Below are positions 44,477-54,417 of a stretch of DNA of 64,000 nt, piece after piece. Below the pieces are notes generated by a model that searched no databases, was not told where the DNA came from, and saw only the letters and a list, made by a program, of their open reading frames with translations. Origin of the DNA: Astragalus membranaceus (taxonomy: Eukaryota; Streptophyta; Magnoliopsida; Fabales; Fabaceae); assembly GCA_039519185.1 (NCBI GenBank), contig CM076849.1:34839109-34903108 (forward strand). Direction: 5' to 3'. The position numbers were made by a program, and so were the translations under genes. Numbering within the stretch: position 1 is the stretch's first letter; each line of letters begins with the position of its first letter.

Positions 44477-45935
44477 TGTCATACCCTAATTTTGTCCGAT
44501 TAATCAAAAAATCCAAAAAAAGTTTTTATTCTCGTGTCACGTATTGTTTTAAACGCGCGTGTCTTTAGCACTCTCATGCAACGTTGTTTTGATGCTCGTT
44601 TTTATTTTATTTTGTAGTTGTTATTATTAGGCTAGTCTATTATTATTGGTGCAAAAATATACAAAAAATAATTGAAAGGATAATAAACCCTTTTTGGAGT
44701 TGAATAGCCAAAGTCCTTTTCATTACATAATCAAGTTTTTTTACACACATATAAACAAAAAAAGCAAAAAGAGATAAATAGTACAGTTTTTTTTTTAAAA
44801 AAAAAGGGTGAAGGAGAAGGGCGCAGCAGCAGCTGCCCTAGCTAGGTTTGTCCTTTTGAGTTTTCCTTAATGTCGTCCTTACTCCATTGCCAGTTACTGT
44901 CCTTTTGCTCATTCAAATGGCTGTCCTTTGTCCTTTTTTTCTCAATTGCTGTCCTTCCTAGCGCCTCACCACCCATTGCCAGCTACTGTCCTTTTGCTAA
45001 TTCAATGACTGTCCTTTTTGACTCCTCAGCACCTCATCAATCTACCTATAAATACCAAACAGTAGCACACACTGAGAGGCAGGGACACAGTGACTGAAAA
45101 ATACACAAAAAAAACACACGCAGTCACTGAAATACACGCACACACAGATACATAAAAAACACACAGAGGTTTCATACAAATTTGAGAGCAAAATTAGGGT
45201 TTCACATTGAAACCCTAACTACCAAGATTCTGAAAAAAGGGAAGGCAGAGACGGAAGCAGAGACAGTTACAAGCAATTTCAGAAGCGCTAGCAGTAAGCA
45301 AGAGGTTGGAGTTTAGCCAAATGCTTATTTTTGTTTCTCTGTAATGCTTTGTTTTGCTTAGAAAAATAACCAGATTAGTAAATAGACGTTAAGAACAAAT
45401 TTAATGGTCTAAAAAACTAATGCTGTTTGTTTAGTTCCTCAAGAAAACAAAATCAACAAATCAATAGGATAGAGTTCTAATTAGGGCTGAGTTCTTTTTC
45501 TTTCAGAACAACACAATAGGGAGAATAGAATAGAAGGAGAGATTGGAATAAAAAAGGGGCGTCAAAACTCACCTAGAGGTTCCGGCCACCGGAGGTGGCC
45601 GGTGACCGCTAATTCACCACCGTACGCCACCAAACCTAGGCCATACACACCGTCTCTATATCACCCCACACCGCCGTCAGCCACCAACACAGAACCCACG
45701 CCTCACCACCGTAGCCAACCCCCCTCCCCTTCGCAACCACCACGTCCCTCTCCACAAAACTTCCCACGGTCACCACCCCAAAACCATGGCCCCACAACCA
45801 AACAAAACCACCACGCCTGACCGCCCTCTCTCCGTTCATAATCACCACCTGTAACAACCACCAACATAAACCCATCACCGTATCTCCCTCCTTTTCGTTT
45901 CCTCTCCCTCATCGCATCTCCGTCTCAGCCATATC

Positions 45936-45983
<48 letters not shown>

Positions 45984-47271
45984 CAACGGTTTCGCAAAAC
46001 CTTCCTCCGCCCTATCTCTGGTTGCTGGCGGCGATGAAGTGGTAGAAAAAAGGGGAAAATTAGGTTTTGTTGGTGGTGAAGGTGTATGCGCCGTTGGGAG
46101 GAAAATTTAGGGTTTGGTTTTGTTTATGGGTGAAACGCAGCGCTGAGGAGGGAGAGAGAAATAAAAAACTAGGGTTGAAAGAAAAAGGGTGAACGGCGCT
46201 GAGGGTGGAGAATGAATTAGGTTAAGGAAAAATTAGGTTTTTTTAACTATATTAATGGGTACTGGGCTTGGGTCATGGTTTTGTTTTTTTAATTTCGTTT
46301 AAAAACTAGATTCATAATCACGCCATGTATTTCATTAAGATAGCGCCCCCTTTCCTTATTATTATTTACACCCTTTCATTTTAATATCAGCGCCCCCTCC
46401 CTTCTATCTTATTTTCATTTTAAATGTTTATTAATCTGGTTTATAATGGCACCCCTCCTTTTCCTTGTCATAAACCCTCACTAAAAGCCCATATTCGTAA
46501 TCTGGGCCTCAGACACGGATTGAGTTCGCTAACTGCACCCCAATATTTTTAAATACAACTTCTGTTGCTCTTCGCACCCCCTTTTTCAATACAACACCCC
46601 CTATTGTTAATTGCACCTACCCTTTTTTTACCATAACCCATTGCATTTTTTTTATTACACCGTAATGCTTTCAAATCAATTTTTCTTCTTTTTCCTTTTT
46701 CTTTCCTTTCAAACAATCAAACTCACATAAAAAAGCGGTTCGTTACTAATAGTCACTCTGAGCTCAACTTGTTTGACCATTAGTAACAACTCTGGTTTTC
46801 AAATGGGCTATGAGTGATGACCACTCTGAGTTTTACTTGTTTGGTCATTACGAACACCTCTCCCAATTTCAAAAATAAATAAAAAAACACCAAACACACA
46901 AATATTTTCTACCCAAGAACTACGTAGCTTTGATTTCTCCATCGCACCTGGGGATACGTAGGAACAGGGCCCACTCCTGTCAAGCGCAAAAAACTAAAAT
47001 TTTTATTAGGTCTTCCTTTTCAATTTTGCAAATAATAAAAAGGGTAAATTAGAGTGTTTTCTTTGAATTAACTTTTTTCTACACATTAAATTAAAAGGTA
47101 ACCTTTTTTTGAAAGGATTCTGTGGAGTGCTAATACCTTCCCCACACATAATCGACCCCCGAACCCAAAAATAAAGGTTTTTTCAATGTTTTTTCCTATT
47201 AAATAAATATTGATGGCGGCTTCATTCAAAAATGACGAAGAATCCCTCCTTCGGATTTTTCGGTCGTTACA
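44477..47271 (+). repeat. 3' LTR of element O (2795 bp)
   Basis: Begins TGTCATACCCTAATTTTGTC right after the polypurine tract and ends CGGTCGTTACA. It has a TATA box (TATAAATA, 45047-45054) and a (CT)n tract (45938-45976). 46742-46851 holds two stem-loops (GTTACTAATAGTCA / TGACCATTAGTAAC with one mismatch; GTGATGACCA / TGGTCATTAC). A TACGTAG module lies at 46918-46987 (CTACGTA/TACGTAG, TCTCC/GGGGA, CAGG/CCTG). The terminal hairpin is CGAAG/CTTCG. Open frames around 45600-45910 are CCA/GGT-rich and not convincing genes. Confidence 0.88.
45047..45054 (+). promoter_or_regulatory. Probable TATA box of O LTR
   Basis: TATAAATA in ACCTATAAATACC, about 570 bp into the LTR, followed by CA-rich sequence suitable for a start site. 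The related LTR at the right edge of the window lacks this stretch. Confidence 0.55.
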
Positions 47272-47570
47272 TGTAAATAAATTAAACTCTTTATTTATAC
47301 TATAATTTGTGATTGATTGTTTGTGTAAAAAGCTTTTACACTTACCGTGCATAATAATTAAACTAAAAGAAAAATGAGCTTAATTTATATACACATATAG
47401 TGTATAGGGTTTTACAACCACAATCAATCACACTTCATGGAATAGTCGGTTACCAATTGACTAATTGGTGGTTTACGTGACTAATTTTTTTTAATGATGT
47501 ATCAACTTTTAATTGGTAGATAGTGTAAAATACCCATACACCTATTGTGTATATAAATTAAATAAAAAAA
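47272..47570. repeat. Flank of O with an AT-rich palindromic MITE-like repeat
   Basis: About 47376-47410 (GAGCTTAATTTATATACAC...) is an inverted match to about 47525-47565 (...GTGTATATAAATTAAA), giving a palindrome of roughly 190 bp. Exact ends and target duplication are not clear. No gene. Confidence 0.4.
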
Positions 47571-47656
47571 GAGTTTAACTTATATACACTAACTTTGTAC
47601 AGGGGCCTTTACATTAACTTCCCTCACCATTTAACCACATCAGATTATTTTCAATT

Positions 47657-48076
47657 TATTATGGACCGGGTCAAGAGACCTACTCCAGCAAATTGGACCT
47701 GGGTCAGCCCAATAGCTTGGACCCATATCCACAATAAATGAGCTCCTTCATGTTTATTATGCCTCAACGGCTCAGATTCACCCGATCGATCCAACGGCTC
47801 AGATTCACCCGATCGATCCAACGGCTCAGATTCACCCGATCGATCCAACGGCTCAGAGCTAGCACGGATCCCTATAAATTAATACTGCCACACATTGCCT
47901 AAAATAGGTACACTCTCATTCCCTGCTACACTCTGCTATTCTCTATACTGACTTGAGCGTCAGAGTTGCATCGCAGGTACCCCACCCGAGATCACTTTGA
48001 CACACCACTTGAAAGGCCGGAGTCCTACCAGCTGTAGTCACCGGATCTGGCCCAGATGACTTCCAGGTACAGAACA
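47657..48076 (+). mobile_element. 420-bp solo-LTR-like insertion with CAATT target duplication
   Basis: CAATT at 47652-47656 and 48077-48081 flanks an insert beginning TATTATGGACC and ending AGGTACAGAACA. It contains a TATA-like CCTATAAATTA (about 47871) and a GAGCGTCAGAG...GCAGGTACC block typical of plant LTR R/U5 regions. The start is not the canonical TG. Removing it restores the MITE arm. It carries a 27-bp tandem repeat (47765-47845). Confidence 0.6.
47765..47859. repeat. 27-bp tandem repeat, three copies plus a partial
   Basis: Unit CAACGGCTCAGATTCACCCG followed by ATCGATC, at 47765, 47792 and 47819, then a partial copy. It is a minisatellite in the LTR-like insert; there are no spacers, so it is not a CRISPR. 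Confidence 0.9.
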
Positions 48077-48804
48077 CAATTAAAATAAAAAAACAGAAAA
48101 ATTAGTCAAAGCACTACAACAAAAAGTAGTTTAGGCAACGGCTAAAAACCGTGGCTAGAAGTGAAAAAACCGTGGCCTAAACTTTAGGCCACGGTTTTTT
48201 AGGCGTTGTGTAGGTGGCCGTTGCCTATTCCTTCAGGCCACGGTTTTTTGACATTAGGCCACGAAATATCAAAACCGTCGCCGTAGTTATTAAAATAGGC
48301 CACGGTTTATTAGTCTAGTTTCTGGCCACGGTTTTCAATTGGCCACACATAAATAACTGTGGCCTATAGGTTTAAGCCACGTTTTTCAATTGGCCACACA
48401 TAAATAACTGTGGCCTATAAGTTAAAGTCCAGTTTTTTTTATATCAACAATTAGTCACCATGAAATAGAAACAAGCCAAAGTCATCAATCAAATTATTTT
48501 CTATGAATAAAAACAAACAAGTCATGTATAGGAATGGAATAAATCAATCAAATTAATTTCCCATACAAGTGAAAGCCTAGCCATAGCCCTAAGCTCCCCT
48601 ATTCCCTCCTTTCCCCTCCCAAAACCTTATCCTAAACACACCCCTAAAAAAATTCACAATTACATACAACTTTCAAAATTTACAGATTAAATCCTCCTCC
48701 TATTATCAACTCGTGCTTTCTTTGATATTGATCCAGCTTGTAGATGATCGCTACTGGATTGAATCTGGATGAGAAGAACAATTTGTTTCAAAGTTCAACA
48801 CTAC

Positions 48805-50644
48805 CAGAGAACAAGGTAGTTCCTCTGAGACAAATTTCTCCACGCGGTTTACCTGAAAGTGCATCATATCCCATCTCTGGCACAGATCCAAGCCTAGCCT
48901 CAATGGTTGTCATAGGAACTCCAACTGTTCCACTCATAGAATACACATCCCCAATGGCTGTGAAACATCCAGCACAACTTTCAGTAAGACCTGTCACAAC
49001 AAAAATGATAATAAATTAAGTTCTGTATAAGAGTTGACTTCATTTAAAATTTAGCCTTCAAAAAACTTTGATAAAGTTCTGTATTTAAGTGTCATCATCA
49101 AATCGTTGTGTTTAGCAGAAGATTCTTATATGATAGATATAGCATACCATATCCTTGTGATAATGTGGATCCACTAGTGACTCTTAAAAACTCCTCCACA
49201 TGGCTAGGCAAAGGAGCAGCTCCTGATAACAGGATTCGAACACGTCCACCTAGTGCTTGTTTTGTCTATAAACAAAAACCAATATCTTAGTTGTGAAAAA
49301 CCAGACTTTTGAAAAAGAACTCACAAAGATAAGTAGTTTACCTTATCAAATACAAGCCTATCAAACAGAGGTGCTGCTTTGTGTTGTGGAAGACCCTTCT
49401 CCAGATATCCTAACTTACTGTCATTGGACTTCCAATTAGTTTAATTATACACAGATATATAACTAAAAAATTCAAGATTTTTGTTTTTTGGGAATGGAAA
49501 TTCAAGATTTTAGTTTAGTGGTAAACATACTAGTTATATGCATACTGAAATAATGTGCTTTTCGCTGCTCCTCTAGATGAAACTTTGCTTTTGATACCTT
49601 TAGGTGCAAAGCTTACAGTTAATGCTTATTGGACAATATTGTTACACAAGTATAAGGAAATTAAAGAAAAATGTTTAGATCATTATTTAAATATGGTAGT
49701 TAGTGACAAAACAAGAGAGAAACATAAGAAGCACATATTGACAAAACAAGAGAGAAACATAAGAAGCACACAAAGTAAATCGGAGTCTTACGCCTTGCAA
49801 AGTAAATCTGTTGAAACAATAATGAAATGTATTAGACATTCCATCATATAATAGAGAAAAGTTTGTGCTCAAAGAACTAGAACAACATACCGATGCAATC
49901 ATGTTTTCCTGTACAAATGCAACTGAAACTTCAGCATGGTTTATCATAAACTCCACAGCATTAGGACCTGTCATGCAAGTTTCAGTCATTAAAAATATGC
50001 TCTTGTATATGTCAACAAATTATTAAGAGGATATATTTCAATAGTGATGAAAGCAAGAACAATGAGACACTTGTTTAGACAGAAAACACATACCAAGGGT
50101 GTCATATAATGGAACATATGTTACTGCACTGCTATTACAAGCCTGCAAAACAGCAAAATTGAATCAGGTGAGGTCCCGTTAGAATAAAATTTACAATAAG
50201 CAATAAATGAAGCATGATGAAACAAACAAAGTGCTATACCTCCATTGCAATGATCCATTCAGGGCAATTGGAACCATAAATGCCACAATGATCTCCCTAA
50301 TAATATAGAACCATTTGTTAGATAATAAATTTCGAGTTAATAGCCAAATTTCAAACTCGTCGAGAATTTAAGCTACTAAATTGAATACCATTTGAAAATA
50401 TCAGAGACAAATTACGAATCCGGTTAATGTTAAGGACTAAACTAAACTTCTCTAAAACTTGACGACCGAACTACCTATTAACTCAATAAATTTCACAATT
50501 AATGATGGCCAATGCAAAACATCTTGAAAGAGCAAAAAAGTGTTGAAAACTCACAGAATTGACACCACGGCTCTTCATGGCAGATCCCATTTGGATGGCA
50601 GCATCATAGCACTCTTTATATGTAAGCCAATAATAGGGACCAGT
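48805..50644 (-). pseudogene. Captured long-chain acyl-CoA synthetase fragment
   Basis: Exons with matching splice sites, 5' to 3': 50644-50555 (TGPYYWLTYKECYDAA), 50296-50240 (GDHCGIYGSNCPEWI), 50142-50094 (VPLYDTLG), 49967-49891 (NAVEFMINHAEVSVAF), a weaker one near 49590-49540, one near 49420-49342 (KLGYLEKGLPQHKAAPLFDR), 49265-49148 (LLSGAAPLPSHVEEFLR) and 48990-48805 (GLTESCAGCF...GEICLRG). These are collinear with plant LACS enzymes, closest by memory to the LACS1/2/4 group. The AMP-binding TSGTTG signature, expected between 49891 and 49590, and both termini are missing, so no active enzyme can result. Confidence 0.85.
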
Positions 50645-50862
50645 CTGTAACTTCAAGATCAATGTTCACATAAAGTTCTCAGAATTTAACAGAAAAAAAA
50701 AACAATGTTTTATACTCTTGTTTATGATGATTAATGTTTAATGTAGCTTTTCTTCAGCTACTAGTTGTTCATCTTATTTATGATGATTAATGTTTAATGT
50801 AGCTTTTCTTCTTTCTTCATTGTTATGCTTAACATTATTCAATATATGTATTCACCATTCAG

Positions 50863-51324
50863 GGGTTGCATCCAAGTTTGAGGGAGACAAGAACATCTCT
50901 GGCAAGAGAGCTTGTGACATTGCAAGAAAGGCTTGATTCTATGATGGCTAATAGACCTCAGCAGCAGATGCAGCAGCACAATATCCAGGAACTAGTTTCA
51001 GTCAGTCCACTGAATATTGGGAATGGAGAATATCAGCAAGATAAACAAGAAGAAAAACTAGACGCAGCAAGAGAAGATTCATCTAAAGGCATCAATGATC
51101 CAAGTGATGATACCTTGCAAAAACATCAGGATCAGCTTTACATGAAGGATGGCGACAACAATCTTCCTTCTAATGATGGTAAAAGTGAATCTCAATCACC
51201 CCCATCAAATGACAGAGAAGAGGAAATCTGTCCAATGGTATCAGTTGATGCATTGGATTCTACAAAGGCTGCATTGGATTCTAATTCAATAATCAGGAGT
51301 AAAAATATTTGGAAATATATTTAA
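50863..51324 (+). pseudogene. Captured BAG6-like co-chaperone fragment
   Basis: After an acceptor (CACCATTCAG|GGG) the frame reads GLHPSLRETRTSLARELVTL followed by QERLDSMMA and then an acidic Ser/Asp/Gln-rich tail. I recognise this as the end of the BAG domain and the start of the low-complexity C-terminus of plant BAG6-type proteins. Orientation is opposite to the two flanking captures. The frame ends at 51322-51324 where captured sequence stops. Only one exon portion is present. Confidence 0.62.
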
Positions 51325-51384
51325 GTGATATAAAATGATACATAATGAATAATTACAAACTTCAGATGAAATTCTACCACATAC

Positions 51385-52630
51385 CTCCTGCAACACAAAC
51401 ATTTGATTTATTGTGCTTTCTGGAGACAAGCTTCGATTGCAACTCCAACCAATTAGCCTTGGCAATAGAAAATGATGGTATCATTTCTTCCTCTAAAGAA
51501 TGCCACAAGCCTTCTCTGGTGTTGGCCTAAAAAATTAGTTACAAGTTAGTGTTGACACTTAAACCAAACTACAGCCATTAACTAATTTTCAACTTATGTG
51601 CAAATTCAGAAAATCCTCTAATCTCCTCTAATATTGAAGTGTCAACAACAGACCAATACACATCTATCATAAAAGCATAATATGCTCACAGTCCCCACCT
51701 TCTAGCAAATAATAACCAGTTTGCTAAACAGTAACAAGGGCTATCCAAATAGGAAGAGCAGTTTTGACTATCAAAATCCCAAAATACCCAAAAATAAGGG
51801 GAGCAAAGAATTAGTTCAACTTACAGCTGAAAGTGATCCAAACGTTCGGTAATCTTCAAAGATGACCTTAAGTGAAGAGATGTTGATCACAGGCAATTGA
51901 AGTTTTGTTACCTCAAATGTCCGCCCTGTTTTCTGTAGAGAGATGTTGAATTAATCAAGTACTGTCCAACTAAGCATCAACATACGTATCAACACTGAAA
52001 ACTATTTCAGTAGTTAAAACAAATCAAACTGTGGCTAGTTCAGAAACATTTTATACAAACAATTGGGTTTTAAGCATATTATTAAATCTGAAAACAAAGT
52101 AGTGGCCATTACCTCCACAATTTGAAGAAAGTCACTAAGGAATAATTCCTGTGTAGTCTTGGACTGGTGACTACAAGCCAAGATTTCTGTCATATGTTTG
52201 ACAGCCACATCATACATCCCAAGAGAAGCATACCACCTAAAAAAACCATCTTAATTAACAAACATAAAAGAATGTAAATGGCATGTTTCTTGATAAAAAA
52301 TCACAATCTATTATTGCTGAACCATTTCTAACTTACTGTCCTATATGGAAATGAACATGATCGTTAATATAACTCCAAGTAGTTCCTCTAAAAACAGAAA
52401 GACCACTTCTGTACGTTCGAATTGCATGTTTGATCTGAACAATACAAGATCAAGCCAAGAAAATTAAAAAATTAATAAGCAAACAGCAACCGATTGTTTT
52501 TTTTTGGGGAGGGGGGGACTATCTGCATACTGTTGACAACCGAATACCTGATCACACTTTTTATACTGCTCACCGGAAAGCACTAGATGAAATCCATATT
52601 TGCGAAACATGAAGGGTTTAGACAAGTGCT
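51385..52630 (-). pseudogene. Captured TRAPPC8 fragment
   Basis: Exons, 5' to 3': about 52630-52548 (KPFMFRKYGFHLVLSGEQYK), 52434-52337 (IKHAIRTYRSGLSVFRGTTW), 52236-52113 (WYASLGMYDVAVKHMTEIL), 51932-51825 (KTGRTFEVTKLQLPVIN) and 51526-51385 (ANTREGLWHSLEEEMIPSF). These are consecutive segments of the plant TRAPPC8/TRS85 homolog, a vesicle-tethering complex subunit. Introns have GT-AG ends and all exons are open. It is a five-exon internal slice without its own start or stop. Confidence 0.8.
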
Positions 52631-52689
52631 TACCACGGCAGATTCGGCGATGGTTGAAATTAGGGTTTTCTTGTAGAGAGAAGTGAGAG

Positions 52690-53010
52690 GGGTAGGAAGG
52701 ATGCAAGCGCTGAAATTGAATGGAAGGTTTCGGTGTGACTGAAATTGAATGGAAGGTTTCGCTGAAACTGAAATTGAAGAGAGAAAAACATGAGAGGGAT
52801 TTGCGAAGAGATGCCAAGGGATTTGCGAAGAGATGCTGCGAAGAGATGCGAGAGAGATGCTGCGAAGAGATGCTGCGAAGAGATGCGAGAGAGATGCTGC
52901 GAAGAGATGCGAGACAGTGAGAGCGATGAGAAGGAGTTAGGGATTTGCGAGACGGTGAGAGGGATGAGAACGTGTGAGACAGTGAGAGGGTTTGAGAGGG
53001 TTTGAGATTG
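52690..53010. repeat. Minisatellite in the Pack-CACTA
   Basis: 52797-52915 is built of variants of TGCGAAGAGATGC(GAGAGAGATGC). GAATGGAAGGTTTCG recurs at about 52718, 52748 and 53012. The open frames crossing it are repeat artefacts. Confidence 0.8.
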
Positions 53011-53487
53011 AATGGAAGGTTTCGCTGATATTTTGTTATTATTAATTACTATATTATTACGGAAGGCAATACTAAAGGCGACGTTTTTTGTTAAATTTTT
53101 ATAGGCCACGTTTGCATAATTGTGGTATTATATATCTACAGTTTTATAACCGTGGCCTATGTACTTCGAAAGTGTGGCCTGATATCAACTTAAAGCAAAC
53201 GTCGCCTATTGTCTATCTTTTGGCCACGCTTTTAGAACTATGGTCTCTTCCAGGTTTAAGCCACGTTTTTTTAGCCGTGGCAATGGTTGGCGTGGCCTAA
53301 AGCCAAAAATGTTGTAGTGAAGTAACCGCTTATGGGAGGAATTATGTTAGAAACAAATGGGGACACGACCGTTACTTTGACTAATTTTGCAGTTTGCTTA
53401 TTTTAATTGAAAATAATTTGATGTAGCTAAATGGTGAAATGTGATTGAAAGTTGATGTAAATGCCTCTATAGATGTAAATTAAACTC

Positions 53488-53879
53488 ATAAAAAAAACAA
53501 AATTTGTATTGAAAAAGGAAAAAATAAAACGGTTATTATTATTATAAGGAAAAAATAAAACGGTTATTATTATAAGGAAAAAAACAACAAATAGGGGAAA
53601 AAGACACCAATGCGGATTGGATTGGAGGCGAAACAGAAGCGTGAATGTTTTGACAGGATACGTGGAAACCAAAGCCGTGGCTGATAGGACAACATAAGAA
53701 TTCTGGTGCACAAATGCGCGACTTTCGGTAGGACCCACAAGAAATAAAATTTAAAGAAAAAAAAAAGGGTAGGTTCCCTGTTTTGTTTTGCTGTTGTGTG
53801 TCCCTTTGCATTTGCATTGCGCCTCGTAGAAGCAGATAGACAACAAAAAGAATAAAAAATTCTGACAAAGAAGGTCTTC
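53488..53879 (+). promoter_or_regulatory. Presumed MSL promoter region
   Basis: About 390 bp of AT-rich sequence between the MITE/CACTA nest and the first noncoding exon. A direct repeat of about 29 bp (AAAATAAAACGGTTATTATT-type) lies near 53520-53580. No single TATA box stands out. TSS position is inferred from the splice donor at 53902. Confidence 0.4.
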
Positions 53880-54417
53880 TAACGCTTCTTCTTCATCAGA
53901 GGTAACCAACCAATTATCCAAAAATTCCCAATTTCAATTCTTTTAATTGCAATTCTATTCACGTGCTTCTCTGTCTATAACCTAATTTCAATGTTTTACT
54001 GTTCCATTTGGTGGTTAAGAATTCTGAGTAAGTTATAATTTTGAAGCTGTTTAGGGTTTCCATGCTTACGAAGATAATGGTGTTAGGGTTTTAGGGAAAA
54101 TATTTTAGTTTCCCGAAGTTTCTACATTTCAACTCACCTATGATGTTATTAGATATAGAATTAGATATAGATATAGGGTTTCTATGCTTACTGTTGTTTT
54201 GTTTTGGTAGAATTAAGGGTTAGAAAAGTGTACATGATTGACATTCTTAACCTTTTTTATGCTCACATAGTTAATTTCAGTTTGGCTGCAGGCAATTAAC
54301 TGTGTTTGAAGATTGTCAAAGTCTATCTGCTGCAACACTTCATCTGCTTATAGAGTATAGATTGTGTAATTGTATCAAAGTCTGCAATATTATTTGGCTA
54401 TTTGTTTTTATACAATA

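Larger units (their letters stand above)
1..47271 (+). mobile_element. Element O: old Tat/Ogre-type Ty3/gypsy retrotransposon, 5' end outside window, heavily interrupted
   Basis: The pieces are collinear: gag-protease (1-2124), RT/RNase H (3319-4896), integrase (41790-42969), 3' noncoding region with a polypurine tract, and a 3' LTR (44477-47271). They are split by a CACTA transposon and by the Y retrotransposon array. Domain order and protein similarity to the Y copies in this window place it in the Tat lineage. It is decayed: a frameshift in gag, about 1.2 kb missing between protease and RT, several stops in RT/RNase H, and a changed integrase catalytic residue. The 5' LTR, primer site and left target duplication are outside the window. 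The host sequence right of the 3' LTR starts TGTAA. Confidence 0.85.
48112..53319. mobile_element. Pack-CACTA transposon carrying fragments of three host genes
   Basis: Left end CACTACAACAAAAAG, right end AATGTTGTAGTG. Target duplication AAG lies at 48109-48111 and 53320-53322. The subterminal regions (48130-48430 and 53090-53300) are filled with GGCCACGG / CCGTGGCC motifs in both orientations, a different family from the 2125 element. There is no transposase. The 5.2-kb interior holds exon-intron segments of an acyl-CoA synthetase (minus), a BAG6-like gene (plus) and TRAPPC8 (minus). Retained introns point to capture from genomic DNA. Confidence 0.9.
47571..53487. mobile_element. Short Mutator-like MITE split by two later insertions
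   Basis: Left arm GAGTTTAACTTATATACAC... starts at 47571; the inverted right arm ends ...AAATTAAACTC at 53487. ATAAAAAAA flanks both ends, a 9-bp duplication as in Mutator-like elements, although the A-run weakens this. The arms remain recognisable after removing the solo-LTR-like insert (47657-48076) and the Pack-CACTA (48112-53319), which leaves about 280 bp. For example AAAATTAGTCAAAG+TAACCG across the CACTA site mirrors CGTTACTTTGACTAATTTTG near 53370. Confidence 0.55.

Noticed and set aside
45602..45912. Overlapping frames in the O LTR on both strands
   Set aside because: CCA/GGT-biased sequence with no start context or domain; lies within LTR sequence.
47765..47859. Regular 27-bp repeats considered as CRISPR-like
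   Set aside because: Perfect head-to-tail repeats with no spacers in a plant LTR-like insertion.
48744..52817. Plus-strand frames over the captured LACS and minus-strand frames around 52464-53109
   Set aside because: The real signal is the spliced minus-strand LACS and TRAPPC8 exons; the longer frames run through introns or minisatellite.
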